DNA of 22,403 nt from Cyrtobacter comes (GTDB lineage Bacteria; Pseudomonadota; Alphaproteobacteria; Rickettsiales; Midichloriaceae), in contig NZ_JARGYT010000013.1 of the NCBI RefSeq assembly GCF_034470605.1, positions 1 to 22,403 of the forward strand. Direction: 5' to 3'. Below the pieces are notes generated by a model that was given only the letters and a program-made list of their open reading frames with translations, had not been told where the DNA came from and did no database searches. Both the position numbers and the translations under genes were made by a program. This document shows, in pieces, positions 16,564 to 22,403 of this stretch. Each line of letters begins with the position of its first letter. Position 1 is the first letter of the stretch.

Positions 16564-18495
16564 ATGAAAAATCTAGGCGGGAAGAATAATCTTTTTCTAT
16601 GGCTTGTTATTGCGGGCGCCATGTTCATATTTTATGACATTATGGGTGGCACTGAGGGCTCTTCAAAAAGAATCAAATTTTCCGAATTTTTAGATTATGT
16701 AGATTCTGGAAATATAAGATCTGCAAACTTAAGGGGAGATATAGTTGAAGGAGAACTTTCTGATGGTAGAAAATTCTCGACACTTTCTCCAACTATATAT
16801 CCAAACCTTATCGATAAGCTAAGAAATCATGGCGCCTTAATAGAAATAGTACCTGCAGAAAGCTCTCTTTCATACTTACTTTCTATGCTCCTTTCTTGGT
16901 TCCCTATGCTGTTACTGATAGGGGTATGGGTGTATTTTATGAAAGGGGTTCAATCTGGTGGTGGTAGGGCAATGGATTTTGGCAAATCTAAGGCTAGACT
17001 ACTTTCAAAAGATGATAAAAAAGTCACATTTAAAGATGTAGCCGGTATAGATGAAGCTAAGGCGGAATTAGGCGAGATAGTAGATTACCTGAAAAACCCA
17101 GAAAAATTCATGAAATTAGGTGGCAGAATACCTAGAGGTTGCTTGCTAGTTGGCCCACCTGGTAATGGGAAAACTTTGCTCGCAAAGGCAATAGCTGGAG
17201 AAGCTTCTGTTCCGTTTTTGAGTATATCCGGATCTGATTTTGTCGAGATGTTTGTTGGGGTTGGGGCTAGTAGAGTGAGGGATATGTTCACTCAAGCAAA
17301 AAAACATGCACCATGCATACTGTTTATAGATGAGATTGATGCAGTGGGTAGGCAAAGGGCCGGTGGCTCAGGTTTTAATTTAGGGAATGATGAACGTGAG
17401 CAAACTTTAAATCAGCTTTTGGTAGAAATGGATGGTTTTTCTGATAATAGCAATGTAATAGTACTCGCCGCCACAAACAGGGCTGAGGTGTTAGATAAAG
17501 CACTACTAAGGCCTGGTAGGTTTGATAGGCAGGTTATAATACCGTTACCAGATGTTAATGGTAGAGAGAGGATATTATATGTACATTCAAGGGATATACC
17601 ATTCTCACCAGATGTGAAGCTAAATAATATAGCTAGAGGTACACCAGGTTTCTCTGGCGCAGAGTTAAAAAATTTAATTAATGAGGCGGCTTTAAATGCA
17701 GCTAGACATAACCAAAATTTAGTTACGATGAGTGATCTAGCTTTCGCAAAGGATAAGGTAATTATAGGAAGCGAGAGGAGATCTTTAGCTATCAGTGACG
17801 AAGAAAAGAAAATTATAGCCTACCATGAAGGCGGGCACGCGCTTGTTGCAATGCTTACTGCCGCCGCAGATAAGCCTGAAAAAGCCACTATCATTCCTAC
17901 TAGCAAGGGAGCATTGGGTGTCACACTCATGCTACCTGAGAGGGATGTGTTACTCGCCTCAGATGAAGCTCTTAGATCTCATATATCTGTTGCAATGGGT
18001 GGAAGGGTTGCCGAAGAACTTATTTTTGGTAAAAATAAAATTACTACCGGCGCAAGTAACGATCTAAAAGTAGCAACATCAACCGCAAGGGCTATGGTAA
18101 CAAGGTGGGGTTTAAGCGATGATATTGGGCCTGTCTTTATAGATGATTCTCAAGGGCATTTTGGATCTAATATTATATCTGATGAACTTGCAAAGCGTAT
18201 TGATTCTGAAACAAGAAAAATACTATCAAATGGATATGAAGAGGCAAGGAGGATTTTAACAGAAAATATTGTGGCTCTTGAGGCTATTGCCAATGCATTA
18301 CTTGAATATGAAGTGATTTCTGGTGATGAAATTAAGAGTTTAATAAGAGGCGAGAAGATAAGAGTTGGAATGAAAGATACTAAGGTAGATATTGGTGATT
18401 CAACTTCTGTACCTGGCTCTTCACAAAATGATAGCATTAATGGTACAAAAAAAGTAAATAGAGCGCATGGAGATGGAGCAGAGCTTGTGACTTGA
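16564..18495 (+). CDS. ftsH: ATP-dependent zinc metalloprotease FtsH
   Basis: 643 aa, usual length. FtsH is a hexameric inner-membrane AAA+ protease that degrades misfolded membrane proteins and short-lived regulators. TM1 lies at about residues 9-27 and TM2 at about 102-127, with the small periplasmic domain between. The AAA module has Walker A GPPGNGKT at 197-204 (Asn where Thr is usual), Walker B ending DEID at 256-259, and the second region of homology NRAEVLDKALLRPGRFDRQV. The protease domain has HEGGH at 421-425 (family consensus HEAGH) and the third zinc ligand D500 in GASNDLKVAT. The C-terminal tail (about 600-643) is hydrophilic and variable. It is preceded by a 620-bp non-coding region with a candidate heat-shock promoter. 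No clear terminator follows at once. Confidence 0.97.
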   Translation: MKNLGGKNNLFLWLVIAGAMFIFYDIMGGTEGSSKRIKFSEFLDYVDSGNIRSANLRGDIVEGELSDGRKFSTLSPTIYPNLIDKLRNHGALIEIVPAESSLSYLLSMLLSWFPMLLLIGVWVYFMKGVQSGGGRAMDFGKSKARLLSKDDKKVTFKDVAGIDEAKAELGEIVDYLKNPEKFMKLGGRIPRGCLLVGPPGNGKTLLAKAIAGEASVPFLSISGSDFVEMFVGVGASRVRDMFTQAKKHAPCILFIDEIDAVGRQRAGGSGFNLGNDEREQTLNQLLVEMDGFSDNSNVIVLAATNRAEVLDKALLRPGRFDRQVIIPLPDVNGRERILYVHSRDIPFSPDVKLNNIARGTPGFSGAELKNLINEAALNAARHNQNLVTMSDLAFAKDKVIIGSERRSLAISDEEKKIIAYHEGGHALVAMLTAAADKPEKATIIPTSKGALGVTLMLPERDVLLASDEALRSHISVAMGGRVAEELIFGKNKITTGASNDLKVATSTARAMVTRWGLSDDIGPVFIDDSQGHFGSNIISDELAKRIDSETRKILSNGYEEARRILTENIVALEAIANALLEYEVISGDEIKSLIRGEKIRVGMKDTKVDIGDSTSVPGSSQNDSINGTKKVNRAHGDGAELVT

Positions 18496-18700
18496 GGCCG
18501 CATGTTTTTTGAATGGCGTTTATATCTATAATACATCAAATTAAGGTTATGCTGTTGGATAACTTAGTAAAAAGTGATCTAAGTCCGAAACATATGCTGT
18601 ATATTAGATAAGTTTTGGGAAAACATGATCTATATTCACCGAATATCCGCTATAAATATTTGTTAAAAAAGCTCCTGATGATAGGACTACCTGCAATTAT
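18496..18700. other. Spacer after ftsH
   Basis: Non-coding, AT-rich. The only structure seen is ACTTAG...CTAAGT around 18560-18583, a weak 6-bp inverted repeat without a T-tract. No terminator for ftsH is convincing here. Confidence 0.4.
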
Positions 18701-18720
18701 AGCATTGAAAGCTCAATGCT
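18701..18720. repeat. Perfect 8-bp hairpin
   Basis: AGCATTGA (18701-18708), loop AAGC, TCAATGCT (18713-18720). It lies 205 bp downstream of ftsH and just before the second miniature element. It lacks a proper T-run but could be a weak terminator or processing site for the ftsH transcript. Confidence 0.55.
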
Positions 18721-18721
18721 T

Positions 18722-18857
18722 GGGTATTATTTTCTAGGCAGATAGATATACACTTTGATCCTTATTAAAGAACATAAGAATGGTTAGCATTACCAGCACA
18801 TCTTTGTAGCGATGACTTTCCACCAAACTTAAATTAATAGCTATCCATAACTGCTAC
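18722..18857. mobile_element. Miniature element, copy 2 (decayed ends)
   Basis: Same family as 487-658: shared blocks ATAGATATACACTT (18743 on), TTTGTAGCGATG and ACTTAAATTAATAGCTATCC. It shares with the copy at 21809-21928 (in opposite orientation) the interior AAGAACATAAGAATGGTTAG. Both ends are degraded (GGGTATTATTTT on the left, AACTGCTAC on the right) and no target duplication is detectable, so it is an old insertion. Confidence 0.75.
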
Positions 18858-18939
18858 TTTTTAGTATTGAGAAAAAATGCTAAAGAAGGAATCTAGTTTT
18901 AAAAGAGATGAATAAAATATAGGGTTGTAATAAAAGATA

Positions 18940-19049
18940 GATTGTCTTTTAGACTCGACTAATTTATTGAATAGTATAGATCATGCCTTGGAGTAGCATT
19001 TAGTTTTTCTGTTAAATTTAGCTAAATAATGCCTTAATAAAGCATTTCC
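18940..19049 (-). pseudogene. IS1-family transposase, C-terminal fragment
   Basis: On the minus strand 19031-18984 reads HYLAKFNRKTKCYSKA, matching the conserved C-terminal (RHYLxRFxRKTxCYSKS) segment of IS1 InsB-type transposases, preceded by GNALLR. A TGA at 18983-18981 interrupts it, and SILFNKLV continues in the same frame beyond. Nothing of the N-terminal part is recognisable upstream, so it is a truncated relic. Confidence 0.65.
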
Positions 19050-19285
19050 ACTAAGCAACCTTTATATTTCTAAGTACCAATTTAGTCACACGTTTCTCAT
19101 ATTTTATTCTAGCATCACCTATTTTACTTATACTTTTGTTTATCGTCATATATCCAGTTCTTAACACATAATCGAAAACTACAATGCTTAAATTTTATTC
19201 TCATTATTTAATTGGCAATATAATAACTTGTTACCATCATATCTAGCAACGATTAACAATCCATAAATATATGTAAGATATATAC
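19050..19285. other. Spacer, no recognisable gene
   Basis: AT-rich DNA between the IS1 fragment and the promoter of the transglutaminase-like gene. A short minus-strand open stretch is present but resembles no protein I know and has no start context. Confidence 0.4.
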
Positions 19286-19313
19286 TTGAGGCGTGTACAT
19301 AATATGGTATAAT
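19286..19313 (+). promoter_or_regulatory. Extended -10 promoter for the transglutaminase-like gene
   Basis: TTGAGG (19286-19291), 16-bp spacer, perfect TATAAT (19308-19313) preceded by TGG (extended -10). Transcription would start near 19320, some 23 nt before the ATG at 19343. Confidence 0.7.
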
Positions 19314-19342
19314 TTGCACATTAGCCATTCGCTGTGCTTCAT

Positions 19343-21226
19343 ATGAGATTCCTTATACTTTTTTCCATAATTTTCGGCCTTTTTAGTAACTCTCTTTTTG
19401 CTAGATGGGCCACAAGAGATGATATGGAGATTGAGTATGAAGAATATAAACATATACTAAATATAGATGAAGATGGAAGTTATAGAATAGAGAAAACTCA
19501 AAAAATCAACTTATTAAGGGAGGGTGCTAGGGAGATCTTTGCACACTATGTGATGTATTATAATGCAAATGAAGAGTTGGATATAATAGATGCATATACT
19601 ATTGTTAATGGAGAAAAGTATTCAGTTGATAAAAATTTAATAGAGAGAAAACCACTTGCTAGTGAGGCGCATGGTTTCGACCAAAGATATCAGGTTTCAA
19701 TACCATTTCCACGGGCTGAGGTGGGGGCTAGCGTTTATTTAAAGTCTACTTTTTCTAGTCGTACAGCCCCAGTTAAAGGGCACTATTCTTTCCTGATCTC
19801 GTTTGGATCTAATCGTTGGTGGAAAGATTTAGATGTTGAAATATATTCAAAAAAGCCACTCTATATAAAGGAAAATAACCCAAATAAGTTTTTGAAAATA
19901 GATAAAAAAAATCAAAAATTCATCAAAATTAAATTAGCGAAACCCTTCGCGGAATCTATTGTAAATGATGTAGTTGCTGGGGCATTGAATTCAAAGTACA
20001 GCACATGGGTCAGCATATCCACTTATAATTCATGGAACGAGGTCTCAAAACTACTATCGGAAAAATATAACGCTGTTGCAAAACAAAAATTGCCAGTAGA
20101 GTTTCAAGAGATTGCTAAATTAGCATTAAACGAAAAAAGTGACACAGCAAAAATTAATCTTGTAACCTCAGAACTGCAGAACTATATACAATATTTAGGT
20201 GATTGGAAAACGGTAGAGGGAAGGTTTTTTCCAAGAGATCTAGACGTAGTATCTAACACTCATTATGGTGATTGCAAAGATTTTGCTACTTCAACAGTAG
20301 CTATTTTGAATAAAATTGGGCTTGACGCTAGCATTGCATTAGTTGAGAGGGGCGAGATAATAAATGAATATAATGACCCTCTTCCTGGGTTAGCAAATTT
20401 TAATCATGCAATTGTTTATGTAAAAAGCAAGACAGGCAAGGAATATTGGATAGATCCGACAAATATTACTAGTAATGCAGATGGTATATTTGATGATATC
20501 GCAAATAGGTATGCATTAGTTCTTAATTCTAAAATTAAGAACCCATATAGGTTCATAGGTATGTCAAATTATAAGACTACTAAAAATATTCATGATGAGA
20601 CAATATCAATTCTCGGAGAAGAAGAGATGAGAAAAAGAGTAAAAGTCAGTCTAACAAATGAAGCAGCAAACTACGTGGCGGCAAGGGGGCTTTATAACTC
20701 TAAGCAAGCTTTAGAAGATCGATTTTATCAACTCATTGAGCCAATGTATATATATCAAGAGGATAAGATCTTTAACTCAATTCCAGAACTTAAATCGAGG
20801 ATAGTTGAAGATATAAATTTTGAACTTGAGTATAAGATACACACCCCCTTTTTTAAAACTAATCTTGGTAATGCCGTAGCATTAAAACCACCATCTAGTT
20901 CTTTATACTACTTCTTCTCAGGGTTCCCACCATCCGATAGCGTACTAGACTTGTTTATAGGATACCCTAGGACCTATATAAAGAAGAGAACGTTTTTAGA
21001 CATCAATGCAAAGGATATACATAAATTAAATTTCTCATTGAGAAGTCCGTGGTTTAATCTTTATAGAAACTGCAAACAAGATGGTACCAATATTATCATT
21101 GAGGATAAAATAGAGAGGATCAAGCCGTATATCACTTATGATGATAGGCAAACTTCCATATATAAGGATATGATATATAGAATGAGAACAACTTATGACT
21201 CCGCTGTACTAATTTTTGATAAATAA
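19343..21226 (+). CDS. Exported DUF3857 / transglutaminase-like protein
   Basis: 627 aa from the ATG at 19343; a GTG at 19334 would add three residues, but the ATG gives a clean signal peptide (MRFLILFSIIFGLFSNSLFA, cut before RW). Residues about 30-200 resemble DUF3857, a beta-rich domain with a YEEYKHILNIDEDGSYRIEK opening and a PFPRAEVGASV motif. Then follows a transglutaminase/papain-like fold with the triad C311 (YGDCKDFA), H355 (FNHAIVYV) and D371 (YWIDPT). The C-terminal ~230 residues form another beta-rich region. Such proteins are periplasmic or outer-membrane associated; most have unknown substrates, with protease or cross-linking activity possible. It has its own promoter and no operon partner. 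The intact triad amid IS debris suggests it is under selection. Confidence 0.85.
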   Translation: MRFLILFSIIFGLFSNSLFARWATRDDMEIEYEEYKHILNIDEDGSYRIEKTQKINLLREGAREIFAHYVMYYNANEELDIIDAYTIVNGEKYSVDKNLIERKPLASEAHGFDQRYQVSIPFPRAEVGASVYLKSTFSSRTAPVKGHYSFLISFGSNRWWKDLDVEIYSKKPLYIKENNPNKFLKIDKKNQKFIKIKLAKPFAESIVNDVVAGALNSKYSTWVSISTYNSWNEVSKLLSEKYNAVAKQKLPVEFQEIAKLALNEKSDTAKINLVTSELQNYIQYLGDWKTVEGRFFPRDLDVVSNTHYGDCKDFATSTVAILNKIGLDASIALVERGEIINEYNDPLPGLANFNHAIVYVKSKTGKEYWIDPTNITSNADGIFDDIANRYALVLNSKIKNPYRFIGMSNYKTTKNIHDETISILGEEEMRKRVKVSLTNEAANYVAARGLYNSKQALEDRFYQLIEPMYIYQEDKIFNSIPELKSRIVEDINFELEYKIHTPFFKTNLGNAVALKPPSSSLYYFFSGFPPSDSVLDLFIGYPRTYIKKRTFLDINAKDIHKLNFSLRSPWFNLYRNCKQDGTNIIIEDKIERIKPYITYDDRQTSIYKDMIYRMRTTYDSAVLIFDK

Positions 21227-21282
21227 GAGGGTATTAACTAGAAGAGATATAGCGCTCGAATGGTATTTACTACCTTACGCGG

Positions 21283-21655
21283 TGCAAGAATTGTGAATCA
21301 TCTAATTATATCAGGAGCTGTTATGAAGAAATAAAGGTATAGATGCAAGACTATCTATTTATCAATATGTGCGACACCAAAATATTACGAGATGAAAAAT
21401 CGATAGTGTAATATTATTGATTGGCAAATCCTAGTATGGATTTATAGCAAAGCTATTTGGGATAGCCTATAACCGGATAAAGAGAGTTTCATCGAGATTG
21501 AATAAAATTATAAACGATATCCAAGAATTTGATGAGATGTGGCATTTTATAGAATCAAAAAGAAATGGATTATTAGCGCATTGGATCGTGGAGAATTATT
21601 GCCTGAGTTATGCTAAAACCTTCGAAAAACTTTATATAGCTAAAGCGTTATAAAA
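21283..21655 (+). pseudogene. IS1-family transposase remnant (frameshifted, internally deleted)
   Basis: The start resembles the zinc-ribbon end of IS1 transposases: CKNCESSNYIRS (21283 on), then in another frame GAVMKK and RYRCKT. Further on, EFDEMWHFIES (21525-21557) contains the first catalytic Asp (D at 21531), and after a further frameshift KKWIISALDRGE follows. The total is about 370 bp where an intact element needs about 700, so it is deleted as well as frameshifted. Confidence 0.75.
21635..21655. repeat. 21-bp repeat copy 2, exact inverse of 414-434
   Basis: The core TATAGCTAAAGCGTTATA is the exact reverse complement of the copy at the left end of the window. A third copy, with one inserted and one changed base, is at 21780-21801, directly beside the third miniature element. 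Confidence 0.6.
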
Positions 21656-21689
21656 AGTTTAATCAGTTGCTTAAAAGATCATAACTAGA

Positions 21690-21768
21690 GCGGCTCCTTG
21701 TTTGGCATGAGCCCATTTTTTCTCAATCGGCATGAGAGTGTAGATAAAGTAGGGCCACTATCCTCAAT
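21690..21768 (-). pseudogene. IS630-family transposase, short C-terminal remnant
   Basis: On the minus strand a frame reads PIEKKWAHAKQGAAL, the catalytic-Glu segment of the same IS630 subgroup as the fragment at 22234-22403 (PIEKKWVQAKQIRRA). The preceding PPYSP block is damaged by a small deletion. Confidence 0.75.
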
Positions 21769-21808
21769 AATAATACTCTTTTTATAAACGCCTTAGCTAT
21801 AACAAGTG

Positions 21809-21928
21809 GGTAGTGTTCATTATAGGTAGCTATTAGTTTTGTGGAAAATCATCGCTACGAAGATGTGCTGGTAATGCTAACCATTCTTATGTTCTTTAAT
21901 AAGAATCAAAGTTATAGCGAACACTGCC
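21809..21928. mobile_element. Miniature element, copy 3, with near-perfect 8-bp target duplication
   Basis: 120 bp, inverted relative to the other two copies. Ends are GGTAGTGTTCATTATAG and GTTATAGCGAACACTGCC, a good terminal inverted repeat. Flanks AACAAGTG (21801-21808) and AACAAGAT (21929-21936) agree at six of eight positions, consistent with an aged duplication. Confidence 0.8.
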
Positions 21929-22233
21929 AACAAGATATATAAAAAATAGTACAGTGGCTTTAGCTCTGTTCTTACCAAAAAATTTTATAGGAAAGGGGTA
22001 ATATAATAGAGCGAAACAACACTAGATACCACCTTGAAATAATAAGGACCAAAGTAGTTTCAAAAAAAGAGTAGATGATTGATATACTTTCTATACAAAC
22101 CAAGTTTTCCTCTTTGTACGCTATTGTTCATCAACTTTCAAACAGGATTCAAACAGGCTCTAATACCATTCGGAATAAACTCCCAACCAGTTGTTGCGAA
22201 AGCATCAATATATATCTAATCCGTCATAAAATG
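21929..22233. other. Spacer with no recognisable gene
   Basis: Non-coding DNA between the miniature element and the last transposase fragment. TTCAAACAGG occurs twice in a row (about 22136-22156). A 60-aa open frame here has no start context and resembles nothing. Confidence 0.4.
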
Positions 22234-22403
22234 TCATGTCATATATGTGTTAAATAGTTCGTCAATAGAGCATTGATTTGCGCGTCGTATTTGTTTAGCT
22301 TGAACCCATTTTTTCTCTATAGGATTGAGGTTTGGAGAATATGGAGGTAGATAAAGCAAGGTATGGCCCGCATTTGCTATGAGCTTTTGCATATCTTTGC
22401 CCT
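22234..22403 (-). CDS. IS630-family transposase, C-terminal part (runs off the window)
   Basis: On the minus strand the frame is open from the window edge to the TGA at 22236-22234. It reads GKDMQKLIANAGHTLLYLPP, then YSPNLNPIEKKWVQAKQIRR and CSIDELFNTYMT. This is the end of an IS630/Tc1-type DDE transposase, with the catalytic Glu in NPIEKKW. Within the visible 56 codons there is no frameshift, so this could be the end of an intact copy. It belongs to a different IS630 subgroup from the fragment at 1-240 (PIEKF). Confidence 0.85.
   Translation of the reverse strand, partial: GKDMQKLIANAGHTLLYLPPYSPNLNPIEKKWVQAKQIRRANQCSIDELFNTYMT

Noticed and set aside
22075..22257. 60-aa open frame on the plus strand
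   Set aside because: It overlaps the 3' end of the IS630 fragment on the other strand, includes the repeated TTCAAACAGG, and resembles no protein.

Overview
This is an AT-rich bacterial window whose gene content suggests an intracellular alphaproteobacterium of the order Rickettsiales. It combines a compact housekeeping set (mreD-mrdA, tRNA-Ser, rpmJ-lipB, recG, ftsH), a very large ankyrin-repeat protein, long decayed spacers and several broken insertion sequences. The flagellar switch gene fliN argues for a flagellar-gene-bearing lineage such as Midichloriaceae rather than Rickettsia itself. That placement is inference from gene content only.

Layout. Positions 1-660 hold transposase debris (an IS630-type C-terminal end with two frameshifts, then an IS5-like tail) and a 172-bp miniature element with a perfect 8-bp target duplication. 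Positions 777-5538 (minus strand) carry a 1308-aa ankyrin protein with its own terminator, preceded by a 207-aa cysteine-rich protein of unknown function with a good promoter. Positions 5780-7973 (minus) are an overlapping mreD-mrdA cell-elongation operon, and a tRNA-Ser(GGA) lies just upstream. fliN stands alone on the plus strand at 8539-8832, followed by about 570 bp of repeat-rich spacer. A 1040-aa RND transporter (9406-12528, minus) follows, with an 80-aa small membrane protein directly upstream and no membrane-fusion partner in view.

From 12996 to 18495 everything reads on the plus strand: a tiny rpmJ (L36) gene, lipB, recG behind a near-consensus promoter, and ftsH behind a candidate heat-shock promoter. 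A 627-aa exported protein with DUF3857-like and transglutaminase-like regions (19343-21226) has an extended -10 promoter. The rest of the right end (18.7-19.05 kb and 21.2-22.4 kb) is another insertion-sequence graveyard, with IS1- and IS630-family fragments and two more copies of the miniature element.

Working together: MreD and PBP2 drive lateral wall synthesis; FtsH is membrane quality control; RecG handles stalled forks; LipB lipoylates 2-oxoacid dehydrogenases; the RND pump exports or transports across the envelope. The ankyrin protein and possibly the cysteine-rich protein are the best candidates for host interaction. The most distinctive non-gene signal is the three-copy miniature element, whose ends and 8-bp duplications suggest mobilisation by an IS1-type transposase, remnants of which are present in the same window.
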